A stretch of DNA of 64,000 bases from Pseudonocardia oroxyli (GCF_900102195.1 NZ_FNBE01000017.1:107275-171274); one strand, 5' to 3'. Positions 32,883 through 41,712 are shown, counted from the first letter of the stretch. Translations and numbers: made by a program. Notes: generated from the letters alone by a model not told the origin.

Positions 32883-33830
32883 TCAGTGGTCGCGGGCCTC
32901 GAGGCGGTCGCGGACGTCCGCCGGGAGGAGCTCGCGCAGCTGCTCGGGGAGCAGCGGGAGGTCCAGCAGGCTGAGCTTGACCCGGCTGCGCCGCGCGTGC
33001 AGGTCCGGGTCGAGCCGGACCACGCGTCCGGCGTGCGGCTCCGCGGTGACGTGCACGCGGTCACCCGCGGTCACGTCCTTGTGCCCGATCCCGTCCACCT
33101 CCACGGCGAGGGTGCCGCAGCGGGGGGTGAGATCGAAGGTCAGCGCGTCCGTCCCGGCGACGACGAGGGGCCGCGAGATCCCGCTCATCGGCGCCGACGG
33201 CGTCACGACCACCCCGTCGACGGACGGCGACACCAGCGGCCCACCCGCGGCGTAGCTGTAGGCGGAGGAACCCGCGGGCGTGGCGACCACGAGGGCGTCG
33301 CTGCGGTAGAAGCCGTAGCTCAGGCCGTTGACCGACAGCGTGGCGTCCACCTGGCCGCGCCCGGGCCGGCGGGCCAGCGCGAGGTCGTTGAACGCGATCG
33401 CCCGGTCGGTCCCCGAGACGGAGCCCGCGGAGTCGACCCTCGGCACCGCCGTGATCCGCAGCGCGCTGTGCGGCTCCTCGGTGAAGTCACCCCGGATGAG
33501 CCGCGGCAGCGCCGAGTCCAGCTCGGCGGGCGTGACCTCCACCAGGAACCCCAGGTTCCCCAGGTGCACGCCGAGCACCGGCACCGGGCGGTCGGCGACC
33601 AGACGCAGGGCGCCGAGCATGGTGCCGTCCCCGCCCAGGCTCAGCACGCCGTCGCACTCCGCGGCGAGCTCGTCGGTGGAGACCGGCACCGCGCCGGGCA
33701 CCCGGCGGGCGTCCGCGGCGCGCACCAGGACCTCGGCGCCGAGCTCGGCGGCGACGGCGACGGCGCGTTCGGCGACCTCGGTGACGTCGTTGCGGGGATG
33801 GAGGACCAGCGCGATCTGCACGACCTCCAT
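32883..33830 (-). CDS. nadK: NAD kinase
   Basis: Phosphorylates NAD to NADP using ATP or polyphosphate. 315 residues with SLGGDGTMLGALRLV (GGDGT, catalytic Asp), VHLGNLGFLVEVTP, AFNDLALARR, the substrate loop YRSDALVVATPAGSSAYSYA and PSAPMSGISRPLV. Strongly conserved throughout; the C-terminal 35 residues (SRVKLSLLDLPLLPEQLREL) are an actinobacterial extension. Its ATG is 11 bp from the divergent dipeptidase ATG, so the two promoters must overlap the opposite coding regions or be leaderless. Convergent with the alcohol dehydrogenase gene across a palindrome. Mycobacterial ppnK sits near tlyA/recN, which are absent here, so this may be a second copy. Confidence 0.93.
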   Translation of the reverse strand: MEVVQIALVLHPRNDVTEVAERAVAVAAELGAEVLVRAADARRVPGAVPVSTDELAAECDGVLSLGGDGTMLGALRLVADRPVPVLGVHLGNLGFLVEVTPAELDSALPRLIRGDFTEEPHSALRITAVPRVDSAGSVSGTDRAIAFNDLALARRPGRGQVDATLSVNGLSYGFYRSDALVVATPAGSSAYSYAAGGPLVSPSVDGVVVTPSAPMSGISRPLVVAGTDALTFDLTPRCGTLAVEVDGIGHKDVTAGDRVHVTAEPHAGRVVRLDPDLHARRSRVKLSLLDLPLLPEQLRELLPADVRDRLEARDH

Positions 33831-33841
33831 ACTGTCCGATC

Positions 33842-34918
33842 ATGCTGCTCATCGACGGACACAACGACCTGCCGTGGGCGCTCCGCACGTTCGACGGGCC
33901 GGAGCCCGATCTCGCCGCGGGCGCTCCGACCCTGCACACGGACCTGCCGCGGCTGCGCGCGGGCGGGGTGGGTGCCCAGTTCTGGTCGGTCTACGTGCCC
34001 TGTTCGTTCGTCGGGGACGCGGCGGTCGCGGCCGTCGTCGAGCAGGTGGAGCGGGTGTACGCGCTGGCCGACCGGTACCCGGCGGACCTGCGCGTGGTCA
34101 CCACGGCCGACGAGGTCGAGGCGGCCCACGCGGACGGCTGGATCGGGTCGCTGCTCGGCGCCGAGGGCGGGCACTCGATCGGCGGGTCGCTGCAGGTCCT
34201 GCGCGCGCTGCGCCGCTCCGGCGTGCGCTACATGACGTTGACGCACAACCTGAACACCGACTGGGCGGACTCGGCGACCGACGAGCCGGCCCACGGCGGA
34301 CTCAGCGACTTCGGCCGCGACGTGGTCGCGGAGATGAACCGCATCGGCATGATCGTGGACCTCTCGCACGTGGCCGCGACCACGATGCGGGCGGCGTTGG
34401 ACGCGACCCGGGCGCCGGTGCTGTTCACGCACTCGTCGGCGCGCGCGGTGACCGACCACCCGCGCAACGTGCCGGACGACGTGCTGGCCGCGCTCCCCGC
34501 GAACGGCGGCGTGTGCATGATCACCTTCGTGCCGCGGTTCGTCTCGCGGGCCGTCGCGGACTGGGACGCCCGCCTGGCCGACGCGATGGCGGCCGCCGGG
34601 GCCGACCACCGCGACCTGCGGGCGCGGGACGCCTTCGCCGCGACCTGGTACGGCCCGCCACCGCCCGGCGCCACCCTGGACGACGTCGTGGCGCACCTCG
34701 ACCACGCCCGCGAGGTCGCGGGGATCGACCACCTGGGCATCGGCGGCGACTACGACGGCGTCGCCGAGCTCCCCGCGGGCCTGGAGGACGTCAGCGGCTA
34801 CCCGAGGCTGTTCGCGGCGCTGTCCGCACGCGGCTGGAGCCGGGCGGACCTGGAGAAGCTCGCGGGCCGCAACGTCCTGCGGGTCCTGCGCGCCGTGGAC
34901 GACGTCTCCCAGCCGTAG
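33842..34918 (+). CDS. Membrane dipeptidase (peptidase family M19)
   Basis: 358 residues. Zinc-binding DGHNDLPWALR at the N-terminus, bridging GAEGG in SLLGAEGGHSIGGSL, YMTLTHNLNTDWAD, MIVDLSHVAATTM (zinc His) and FTHSSARAV, ending with HLGIGGDYDGV. Renal-dipeptidase type enzyme that hydrolyses dipeptides, often with D-residues or beta-lactam-like bonds. No signal peptide, so cytosolic. Starts at ATG 33842, back-to-back with nadK. Convergent with the DUF309 gene over an inverted repeat pair. Confidence 0.92.
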   Translation: MLLIDGHNDLPWALRTFDGPEPDLAAGAPTLHTDLPRLRAGGVGAQFWSVYVPCSFVGDAAVAAVVEQVERVYALADRYPADLRVVTTADEVEAAHADGWIGSLLGAEGGHSIGGSLQVLRALRRSGVRYMTLTHNLNTDWADSATDEPAHGGLSDFGRDVVAEMNRIGMIVDLSHVAATTMRAALDATRAPVLFTHSSARAVTDHPRNVPDDVLAALPANGGVCMITFVPRFVSRAVADWDARLADAMAAAGADHRDLRARDAFAATWYGPPPPGATLDDVVAHLDHAREVAGIDHLGIGGDYDGVAELPAGLEDVSGYPRLFAALSARGWSRADLEKLAGRNVLRVLRAVDDVSQP

Positions 34919-34925
34919 CCCCCAC

Positions 34926-34961
34926 CGCCTGGTGATCATGCGCGGGGGTGATCATCAGGCG
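34926..34961. repeat. GATCATCAGGCG palindromic repeat, copy 1
   Basis: 36-bp imperfect palindrome beginning CGCCTGGTGATCATG and ending GATCATCAGGCG, 7 bp after the dipeptidase stop. Its reverse complement matches the copy at 34998-35033 in 32 of 36 positions, so the two copies are inverted. Confidence 0.85.
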
Positions 34962-34997
34962 CCCACGGTCGAGCCGCCGCCCCAGCTCAGCCCTCAG

Positions 34998-35033
34998 CGC
35001 CTGGTGATCACCCACCCGCATGATCATCAGGCG
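34998..35033. repeat. GATCATCAGGCG palindromic repeat, copy 2 (inverted)
   Basis: 36-bp inverted copy of 34926-34961. It includes the stop codon and last two codons of the convergent DUF309 gene. Confidence 0.85.
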
Positions 35034-35500
35034 CGGAGGGTCGGGCGGAGGTCGGACTCCGGCACCGACTCGACGCCCTCGCGCGCGATCCGCTCCGCGA
35101 GGGTGAAGGCGTGCTGCTGCAGCCCCCGGACGTCCAGGCCCGCCGGGGGGTCGCCGATCCACCGCGCGATCCCGTCGCCCGCCCGCTCCAGCAGCGAGGC
35201 GGCGCCGCGGGAGTTGCCGCGCTGGGCGTGCGTGAGGCCCGCGCCGTACTGGGCCAGGGCACGCCAGAGCTCGCGGCTCTCCGGGCCCGCGGTCTTCCAG
35301 GCCGCCTCCAGCACCTCGTGGGCGTGGAAGGGCATGCCCTCGTCGAACAGGCGCTGCGCCTCGGTGACGGTCTCGTCCGGGGTGAGGTCGAGGTCGTCCG
35401 GGATCGCCGGAACCCCTTGTGCCCCATGGGGGAGTGGGCGGCCCAACACGTCCCGAGGGCGGGCGTTGCGGGCGCGCCCGGCGGGGTCGCGGTCCCTCAT
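35027..35500 (-). CDS. DUF309 domain-containing protein
   Basis: 157 residues. The DUF309 helical core is evident: EAQRLFDEGMPFHAHEVLEA with the HxxHE pattern, SRELWRALAQYGAGLTHAQR and GNSRGAASLLERA. The family (TTHA0068-like) is all-helical and of unknown function. ATG 35500 overlaps the stop of the upstream LLM-oxidoreductase gene (ATGA), so they are co-translated. The first 30 residues (RDRDPAGRARNARPRDVLGR) are basic and specific to relatives in this group. Confidence 0.85.
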   Translation of the reverse strand: MRDRDPAGRARNARPRDVLGRPLPHGAQGVPAIPDDLDLTPDETVTEAQRLFDEGMPFHAHEVLEAAWKTAGPESRELWRALAQYGAGLTHAQRGNSRGAASLLERAGDGIARWIGDPPAGLDVRGLQQHAFTLAERIAREGVESVPESDLRPTLRA

Positions 35501-36402
35501 CCGGACTCCAGGGGGCGCAGCTCCTGGTCGAACCGGTCCAGGAACCCCCGCCAGTCCGGCACCGGTGTGGCCGGGCGGACCACGAACTTGGTCAGCCCCG
35601 CGTCGACGTACTCGGCGATGCGCTCCCGCGCCTGCGCCCAGCCGTGCGCGACGATCTGGTCGGGCGACACGTCGGGTCGGCGGTCGACCGAGTTCGCCAG
35701 CGCGGCCGCGATCTGCGCGTCCGTGGCCTCCGGCGGGACGACGGCGAGGTTGGTGCCGTAGTGGTCCGGCTCCACGGCGCGGCCCTCGGCGGCGGCGGCG
35801 CGTTCGATGATCGCCCGGCACTCGGCGGCCTCCGCCGGGGTGACGAAGCTGCCGAGCCAGCCGTCGGCCAGCCTGCCGATCCGCTCGAGGCCGACCCGGG
35901 CGCGCCCGCCGAGCCAGAGGTCCACGTGACCGGGCGGTCGGGGTCCGACGCTCGCGTCCGTCAGCTGGAAGAACTCGCCGTGGTGGGTGACCCGGTCCTC
36001 CGTGAGCAGCCGGCGGACCACGACCAGCGCCTCCTCGAACACCGCGGCACGGTCGCCGGGCACCGGGTACAGCTGCCGCTCCCGCGCCCGGGCGGGCCGC
36101 ACCCCGAAGGCGGGCAGCACCCGCTTGGGCGCCAGCGTGGCCAGCGACGCGAGCTCCGCGGCGACCAGCGCCGGGTTGCGGCCCGGGAGGACGAGCACGC
36201 CGGTGCCCACCTTCAGCGTCCGGGTGCGCCCGAGGGCGAACGCCATGCCGGTGTGCGCGTCGACCGCGTCGGTCCCGACGAGGTCGGGGAGCCAGAGCGA
36301 GTCGATCCCGCGTGCCTCGAGCTCGTCCACCAGCTCGACGAACCCGTCCGCCCCGGTGGACCCGCCCGCCGGGAGAGAGCCGATACCGATCCGTACCTTC
36401 AC
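35497..36402 (-). CDS. LLM-class F420-dependent oxidoreductase
   Basis: 301 residues with a luciferase-like TIM barrel: VRIGIGSLPAGGSTGADGFV, DSLWLPDLVG, VGTGVLVLPGRNPALVAAEL, FGVRPARARERQLYPV and VDLWLGGRARVGLERIGRLA. Actinobacterial members with this pattern use coenzyme F420 rather than FMN (family knowledge). Substrate unknown. GTG start (VKVRIGIGS). Coupled to the DUF309 gene and followed upstream by tatA on the same strand, 10 bp away, so the three form one minus-strand unit. Confidence 0.88.
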   Translation of the reverse strand: MKVRIGIGSLPAGGSTGADGFVELVDELEARGIDSLWLPDLVGTDAVDAHTGMAFALGRTRTLKVGTGVLVLPGRNPALVAAELASLATLAPKRVLPAFGVRPARARERQLYPVPGDRAAVFEEALVVVRRLLTEDRVTHHGEFFQLTDASVGPRPPGHVDLWLGGRARVGLERIGRLADGWLGSFVTPAEAAECRAIIERAAAAEGRAVEPDHYGTNLAVVPPEATDAQIAAALANSVDRRPDVSPDQIVAHGWAQARERIAEYVDAGLTKFVVRPATPVPDWRGFLDRFDQELRPLESG

Positions 36403-36412
36403 CCGCCCGACG

Positions 36413-36676
36413 CTACGGGGTGGTGGGCTCCTTGCCGACAGAACCGACGGAACCGATCGGGCCGACGGTCGAGTCGGCCGACGGCGCGGGCGAGGGCGTC
36501 GGCGAGGGGGACGCGGCCGGGGCCGGGCCGGGGGCCGCGTCGGCGCTCAGCTCGGCCTTGAGGATGCGGGTGGAACGCCCCAGGCTGCGTGCCGCGTCCG
36601 GCAGCTTCTGCGCGCCGAAGAGGAGCACGAACGCTCCGATCACGATCAGCCAGTGCCACGCGCTGAGCCCACCCAT
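36413..36676 (-). CDS. tatA: Sec-independent translocase subunit TatA
   Basis: 87 residues. One N-terminal membrane helix (LSAWHWLIVIGAFVLLFGAQ) leads into the conserved FGAQKLPDAARSLGRSTRIL amphipathic helix. The tail is Pro/Ser/Ala-rich and disordered. Forms the pore-associated oligomer of the twin-arginine pathway with TatB and TatC, which are not in the window. ATG 36676 follows a good GGAGG. Because it lies apart from tatC, it may be an extra TatA/E-type subunit. Divergent from the penicillin-binding protein gene with a 167-bp gap. Confidence 0.9.
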   Translation of the reverse strand: MGGLSAWHWLIVIGAFVLLFGAQKLPDAARSLGRSTRILKAELSADAAPGPAPAASPSPTPSPAPSADSTVGPIGSVGSVGKEPTTP

Positions 36677-36843
36677 GCCGCCTCCTGCTGGTGTGTCGTC
36701 GTCCGAGTATGGACCATAGGCCGGCGCGCGCGTCACATTCACAGCGGAGCCCCAGGAATTGCGTCCGAATTGCGGCCCGCTGTCGGAAACACGGCGTTCG
36801 GCCGGTCCGCGGCGCGCCATTCGGGCTGGTAGACAGTGCGGCT

Positions 36844-38994
36844 GTGGGTCGACTGGTCGGTGTGCGCAAGCTCCTGGTGCTCGGGGTGGCCGCGGGGGTA
36901 CTGCTCGCCGGAATGCTTTTCCCGGTGGCGGGCGGAATCGGGCTTCTCGCGGCGTCGGTGAGCGATTCCGCCGTCGGCTCCCACACCGACCTCGAGACGG
37001 GCGTGCTCCCCGCCGTGACCACCGTGAAGGACCGCAACGGCGCCACCATCGCCTCGCTGTACCAGCAGTACCGCGTGCCCGTGGACAGCGACCGGATCGC
37101 GCCGGCCATGAAGGCCGCCATCGTCGCGATCGAGGACCGGCGGTTCTACGAGCACGGCGGCTTCGACCCCATCGGCGCGCTGCGCGCGCTGGTCAACAAC
37201 TCCAACGGCGGCGCCACCCAGGGCGCGTCCACGCTGACCGAGCAGTACGTCAAGAACTACGACCTCTACGTCGCCGCGCAGACCGACGCCGAGCGCCGCG
37301 CCGCCGTGGCGCCCAGCTACGCGCGCAAGCTCAAGGAGGCCGAGCTCGCCGTCAGCCTGGACCACGACCTCAGCAAGGACGAGATCCTCACCCGCTACCT
37401 CAACCTGGTCTACTTCGGACACGGGGCGTACGGGGTGCAGGCGGCGGCCCAGGCGTACTTCGGGGTCGACGCGGCCGCGCTCACGGTGCCGCAGGCCGCG
37501 CTGTTGGCGGGCATGGTGCAGAGCCCGGCCGAGTACGACCCGGTGAACCACCCCGAGGCGGCGACGGGCAGGCGCAACGTGGTGATCGAGGCGTTGGCGG
37601 CGCAGGGGTCGATCCCGGACACCTCCGCCGAGGCGCAGCCGCTGGGCGTCGTGGCGAACCCGTCGGTCCCGGCGGAGGGGTGCATCGGGGCGGGCGACGC
37701 CGGCTACTTCTGCGACTACGTCCTGGACTACCTGCGCAAGGCCGGGTTCCCCACCGACCGGCTCTCCGGCGGCGGGTACACCGTCACCACGACGCTCGAT
37801 CCCGATGCGCTGGCCAAGACGAAGGCGGCGGTGGACGAGCAGGTCCCGCCGACGCAGCCGCACGTCGCGAACGTGATGTCCGTGGTGGCGCCGGGTGCGG
37901 ACGCCCACCAGGTCGTCGCGATGGCGGCGAACCGGACCTTCGGCAACAAGGAGGGGGAGTCGAGCTACGGGCTGCCCTACGAGCCGGAGAACATGGGCGC
38001 GGGCTCGGTCTACAAGATCTTCACGGCGGCGACGGCGATGGAGCAGCACCTCGTCGGCATCGACACCGTGATCTCCGTGCCGCCCAGCGGGTACACCTCG
38101 CCGATCTACCGCAACGGCGCGGGCAGGCCGATCCCCGTGGGCAACGCGGGCAACTACCGGACCGCGCTGACCCTGCAGGACGCGCTGGCCGAGTCGCCGA
38201 ACACGGCGTTCGTGAAGCTCGAGGAGAGCACCGGGGTCCCCCCGGTCGTCGACATGGCGGTGCGGCTCGGGCTGACCTCGCTCGCCGAGACGCCCTACAG
38301 CGGCAAGGCGGGCACCCCCTCGATCGCCGACGTGATGAAGCAGCAGAAGCAGGCCTCGTTCACCCTCGGGGTCACCCCGACCTCGGCGCTGGAGCTGGCG
38401 AACGTGCAGGCCACGCTCGCGTCGCACGGCACGTGGTGCCCGCCCACGCCGCTCCTCTCGGTCACCGACCGGGCCGGCGCCGCGGTGCCGGTCACCCAGC
38501 AGGCCTGCACCCAGGCCCTCGACCCGGCGATCGCGGACACCCTGATGACGGGCCTGTCCAAGGACGACGCCGCGGGCGGCACCTCGGCCGCCGCCGCCGG
38601 ACAGATGGGGTGGAACCGGCCGATCGCGGCGAAGACGGGCACCACACAGGAGTACAAGTCGGCCGCCTTCGTGGGCGCGACCCCGCAGCTCGCGGGCGCC
38701 GCGATCGTGTTCGACGACTCCGCCTCGCCCAAGCCGATCTGCGACGGCAGCCCGCCGCGCTCCTGCGGCGGCGGGAACATCTACGGCGGCAAGGCCCCGG
38801 CCCGCACGTTCTACCGGGCCTTCGGCGACATCCTGGCCGCGCAGCCGGTGGCGCCGCTGCCCCCGACCGACCCGGCGTACCTGCACGGCACGCTGCCGGA
38901 CGTCGTCGTCGCCCCGCCGCCGGACCAGCCCCAGCCCGACGGCGCCCAGCCCCCGGCCGACCAGCCGCAGCCGGGCGGCGAGAACGGCGGCTGA
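36844..38994 (+). CDS. Class A penicillin-binding protein (transglycosylase/transpeptidase)
   Basis: 716 residues, bifunctional peptidoglycan synthase. An N-terminal membrane anchor (LLVLGVAAGVLLAGMLFPVA) is followed by glycosyltransferase family 51 motifs (AIVAIEDRRFYEHGGFDP with catalytic Glu, GASTLTEQYVKN, YLNLVYFGHGAYGVQAAAQA). The transpeptidase domain has AGSVYKIF (SxxK), AESPNTAF (SxN) and AAKTGTTQEYKSAAFVG (KTG). The last 50 residues are Pro/Gln/Asp-rich and disordered. It has no PASTA repeats. Two in-frame GTG starts (36844, 36862) are possible; the first is used. Ends 7 bp before a CAGA-family-like palindrome. Confidence 0.92.
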   Translation: MGRLVGVRKLLVLGVAAGVLLAGMLFPVAGGIGLLAASVSDSAVGSHTDLETGVLPAVTTVKDRNGATIASLYQQYRVPVDSDRIAPAMKAAIVAIEDRRFYEHGGFDPIGALRALVNNSNGGATQGASTLTEQYVKNYDLYVAAQTDAERRAAVAPSYARKLKEAELAVSLDHDLSKDEILTRYLNLVYFGHGAYGVQAAAQAYFGVDAAALTVPQAALLAGMVQSPAEYDPVNHPEAATGRRNVVIEALAAQGSIPDTSAEAQPLGVVANPSVPAEGCIGAGDAGYFCDYVLDYLRKAGFPTDRLSGGGYTVTTTLDPDALAKTKAAVDEQVPPTQPHVANVMSVVAPGADAHQVVAMAANRTFGNKEGESSYGLPYEPENMGAGSVYKIFTAATAMEQHLVGIDTVISVPPSGYTSPIYRNGAGRPIPVGNAGNYRTALTLQDALAESPNTAFVKLEESTGVPPVVDMAVRLGLTSLAETPYSGKAGTPSIADVMKQQKQASFTLGVTPTSALELANVQATLASHGTWCPPTPLLSVTDRAGAAVPVTQQACTQALDPAIADTLMTGLSKDDAAGGTSAAAAGQMGWNRPIAAKTGTTQEYKSAAFVGATPQLAGAAIVFDDSASPKPICDGSPPRSCGGGNIYGGKAPARTFYRAFGDILAAQPVAPLPPTDPAYLHGTLPDVVVAPPPDQPQPDGAQPPADQPQPGGENGG

Positions 38995-39001
38995 CGCCGC
39001 T

Positions 39002-39042
39002 CGTGAGTGGTGAGTGGTGCTGGAGCACCACTGACCACTCAC
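39002..39042. repeat. Convergent-gene palindrome, TGGA loop (copy 3)
   Basis: Arms CGTGAGTGGTGAGTGGTGC (39002-39020) and 39025-39042 (one mismatch) with loop TGGA. The right arm supplies the stop codon of the convergent PLP-enzyme gene; the left is 7 bp past the penicillin-binding protein stop. Confidence 0.88.
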
Positions 39043-40202
39043 AGGGCGCGGAGCGCCTGGTCCAGGTCGGTGATCAGGTCGCGGGGGTCCTCGAGGCCGA
39101 CCGAGAAGCGCAGGTGGCCCCACTCCCGGAACTCCGCGGGCCAGGAGCGGGCCCGCTCGTCATCCCCGGCGACGTGCACGATCAGCGACTCGTCGTGGCC
39201 CAGCGACACGGCGGAGGTGATCACCTTCAGGTTCGCGACGAACGCGTTCTGGTCGCCGCGCACCGCGAAGGCCATCATGCCGCCGAAGCCGTCCATGGTG
39301 CGGGCGGCGAGCTCGTGCTGCGGGTGCGTGGGCAGGCCGGGGTAGGTCGTGTACGCCACGCGCGGGTCCGCCGCGAGCCACTCGGCCACCGTCTGGGCGC
39401 TCGCGCAGTGCCGGCGCATCCGCAGCGGGAGGGTGACCGCGCCGCGCATGATCAGCCATGCGGCGAACGGGCTGAGCACGCCACCCACGTTGACCTGCGC
39501 GTCCGTCCGGATGCGATCGGTGAGGGCGCGGTCGCCGATCACCGCGCCGCCCATCGCGTCGCCGTGGCCGTTGAGGTACTTGGTCAGCGAGTGGACGACG
39601 AGGTCGGCGCCGAGCGCGAGCGGTCGCTGCAGGATCGGGGTGGCGAACGTGGCGTCGACGGAGAGCAGCGCGCCCGCCTCGTGGGCGACCGCCGCGACGG
39701 CCTCGACGTCCGTGATGCGCGTGCTCGGGTTCGCGGGCGTCTCGACGTGCACGAGCCGGGTCTCCGGCCGGATCGCGGCGCGGACGGCCTCCGGGTCGCT
39801 CGAGTCCACGAGGGTGGCGGTGATCCCGTACTTGTCCGGCAGCAGCTCGGTGAGCAGGCGGTGGGTGGCCACGTAGGTCACGTCGGAGCTGACGACGTGG
39901 TCGCCGGAGCGCAGGAACGTGAAGAACACCGCGTGCAGGGCGGCGACCCCGCTCGCGAGGGCGACGGCGTCGACGTTCCCGCGGTCCCCGGCCGTCTCCA
40001 GCAGGGCGAGCTTCTCCTCGAGCCAGCCCTGGTTGGCGCCGCCGTTGCGGGTGTAGATCGGGGTGTCGACGTCCGACCAGCTCAACGTCGACGGGTCGGC
40101 GGGCAGCGCGTAGGAGTTGGCCGCGACGATCGGACGGCGGACGGCCCCGGTGCCGGGGTCGACGGCGTTGCCCGCGTGGACGCTCAGCGTGTCGAAGTGC
40201 AC
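39039..40202 (-). CDS. Cystathionine gamma-lyase/synthase-type PLP enzyme
   Basis: 387 residues of the Cys/Met-metabolism PLP family. It begins FDTLSVHAGNAVDPGTGAVR and carries YTRNGGANQGWLEEKLALLE, ALASGVAALHAVFF, VHVETPANPSTRITD, LLSVDATFATPILQRPLALG and the PLP-lysine motif VVHSLTKYLNGHGDAMGG. The C-terminal SVGLEDPRDLITDLDQALRA is typical. Sequence alone does not separate cystathionine gamma-lyase, gamma-synthase and methionine gamma-lyase; the last is plausible since active-site wording differs from MetB. GTG start. Followed 10 bp upstream by a TIGR03086 gene on the same strand. Confidence 0.88.
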   Translation of the reverse strand: MHFDTLSVHAGNAVDPGTGAVRRPIVAANSYALPADPSTLSWSDVDTPIYTRNGGANQGWLEEKLALLETAGDRGNVDAVALASGVAALHAVFFTFLRSGDHVVSSDVTYVATHRLLTELLPDKYGITATLVDSSDPEAVRAAIRPETRLVHVETPANPSTRITDVEAVAAVAHEAGALLSVDATFATPILQRPLALGADLVVHSLTKYLNGHGDAMGGAVIGDRALTDRIRTDAQVNVGGVLSPFAAWLIMRGAVTLPLRMRRHCASAQTVAEWLAADPRVAYTTYPGLPTHPQHELAARTMDGFGGMMAFAVRGDQNAFVANLKVITSAVSLGHDESLIVHVAGDDERARSWPAEFREWGHLRFSVGLEDPRDLITDLDQALRAL

Positions 40203-40212
40203 GCCCGCATTC

Positions 40213-40842
40213 TCACCAGCGCGGGTCCCGACCCTCCAGGCCGAGGACCCGATGGAACACCGGTGCGTCCGCCCCCACCTCGACGCGCTCGCCGAACAGC
40301 CCGGGCACGACCACCTCGAACTGCTGCGCGAACCCCAGGCAGGCGCGGGCGCTCGCCGCGTCCACGGAGAACCGCTGACGAGTGGCCCGGGCCAGGTCCC
40401 AGCCGTGCACGACCAGCTCGTTCACCGCGATGGCGCCCACCTCGGACGCGGGGAGGCGCAGCCCGCCCGCCTCGGTCTCGCCCGCCCACGCCGCGGGCTC
40501 GGCCCAGGCCGCGACGAGCTCGGCCAGCATGTCCGGCAGGGCCGTGCGCCAGTCGGGGTCCAGGTGCGCCGCCGACGGGGTCTCCGGGGCGCCGAGCGGG
40601 GTCTTGCGGGCGGAGTGGGTGAACGCGTCGGTGAGCGTGACCAGGTGGTCGAGCAGGGTCGCCACGTCGAAGTCCGGGCAGGGGGTCGGGTCGCCGAGCT
40701 GCTCCGGGCCGATCGCGGGCAGCAGCTCGGCGACCCGGCGGGCCGCGGGGGCCAGATCGAGTGCGGGGCCGAGTGCGGGGCCGAGAGCGGGCTCGTGTGC
40801 GGGCTCGGGCGGGCGGGGCGCGTCGGTCGTCGAAGCAGTCAT
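40213..40842 (-). CDS. TIGR03086-family metal-binding (DinB/mycothiol-dependent-like) protein
   Basis: 209 residues. A four-helix DinB-like fold of the maleylpyruvate isomerase N-terminal type: LLPAIGPEQLGDPTPCPDFD, VATLLDHLVTLTDAFTH and the signature AIAVNELVVHGWDLARAT containing a metal-ligand His. Family members are thought to bind a divalent metal and may use mycothiol; reaction unknown. Ala/Pro-rich first 35 residues include a GPALGPAL repeat. It shares an 81-bp divergent gap with the DUF3817 gene. Probably co-transcribed with the downstream PLP enzyme. Confidence 0.85.
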   Translation of the reverse strand: MTASTTDAPRPPEPAHEPALGPALGPALDLAPAARRVAELLPAIGPEQLGDPTPCPDFDVATLLDHLVTLTDAFTHSARKTPLGAPETPSAAHLDPDWRTALPDMLAELVAAWAEPAAWAGETEAGGLRLPASEVGAIAVNELVVHGWDLARATRQRFSVDAASARACLGFAQQFEVVVPGLFGERVEVGADAPVFHRVLGLEGRDPRW

Positions 40843-40923
40843 GCTGGGGGAGACCGCGGGCGTCCGCGGAACTCATCGTTCGACACGTGGTAGAACTTCA
40901 GGGACGCCGACGAAAGGGACCCC

Positions 40924-41244
40924 ATGACCGCGAGCACGGCCACCGTCACCGGCATCGGCAGGCTGTTCCGGGCGGTCGCGATCGCCGAGGCCTGCTCCTG
41001 GGCGGGCCTGCTGGTCGGGATGTTCTTCAAGTACGTCGTGGTGCGCAACGACATCGGCGTCACGATCTTCGGCCCGATCCACGGGGCCCTCTTCGTCCTC
41101 TACTGCGTGGTCGCCCTGGTGGCCTGGCGCATGCTGCGGTGGGACCTCAAGACCCTGGCGCTGGCCCTGGTCTCCAGCATCCCGCCGCTGATGACCATCT
41201 GGTTCGAGCGCCGCGCCGCCGCCCGCGGGCAGCTCGCGGGCTGA
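40924..41244 (+). CDS. DUF3817 family membrane protein
   Basis: 106 residues with three predicted membrane helices: FRAVAIAEACSWAGLLVGMF, the IFGPIHGALFVLYCVVALVA region and TLALALVSSIPPLMTIWFER. The motif VRNDIGVTIFGPIHGALF matches DUF3817, a small actinobacterial membrane family of unknown function. ATG 40924 follows AAAGGGACCCC. Immediately after its stop lies a palindromic repeat and the decayed AbiEi-like gene on the other strand. Confidence 0.88.
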   Translation: MTASTATVTGIGRLFRAVAIAEACSWAGLLVGMFFKYVVVRNDIGVTIFGPIHGALFVLYCVVALVAWRMLRWDLKTLALALVSSIPPLMTIWFERRAAARGQLAG

Positions 41245-41246
41245 GG

Positions 41247-41294
41247 TCCGCAGCGCGGTACCTGAGCCGCTACAGCGCGGCTCCCGCACCGCGC
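41247..41294. repeat. GCAGCGCGGTACCTG repeat, left flank of AbiEi-like remnant
   Basis: 48-bp sequence TCCGCAGCGCGGTACCTGAG... related in direct orientation to 41765-41818 (same GCAGCGCGGTACCTG, then GCGGCTCC and GCACCGCGC). It is a weakened palindrome lying 2 bp after the DUF3817 stop. Confidence 0.7.
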
Positions 41295-41712
41295 CGTGCC
41301 TTCCGGGCCCGACGCACGGCCGCCTCGATCTGGGTGAGGCAGCGGTCGGGGTGGTGGTGTAGGCGACGTCGAGCGTCCACGGCGGGAACGGATGCGCCGC
41401 CACCCAGCCGGTGATCTGTGCCGCGCGCAGGAGACGCAGCAGGATCCGCTCGGGCGTCGACTCGCCGTCGCCCGCCGCCTCCAGCAGTGCCGCGGCCGTC
41501 GTCCAGCCCACCGAGTCGCGATAGCGCGCGTAGACGGCGTGCAGCTCGGCGAGCGGCACGTGCCCGTCGGCCAGGTAGATCCCGGGGTGGAGCCTGCTCC
41601 ACTCGCCGGAGGTGGCGCGCCGTTGCGCGAACTCGGGGCTGCGGCCGCACGCCCGGAGCTGAGCGAGCGACACGACACCCGCCTGTCGTGCCGTCACCTC
41701 GCCCAGTCGCAT
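41270..41712 (-). pseudogene. Decayed AbiEi-like/DUF559 gene
   Basis: The ATG at 41712 opens an AbiEi-type winged-helix domain (RQAGVVSLAQLRACGRSPEF, LHPGIYLADGH), clearly related to the gene at 6717. About 55 residues in, the text jumps to what corresponds to the C-terminal part of the full-length relative (ILLRLLRAAQITGWVAAHPF, PPWTLDVAY), so roughly 120 codons of the middle are missing. After that the core of the DUF559 nuclease domain is absent and a likely C-terminal tail (TQIEAAVRRARKARR) is in another frame, ending at 41270. No intact product is possible. Bounded on both sides by copies of the same palindromic repeat. Confidence 0.75.
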
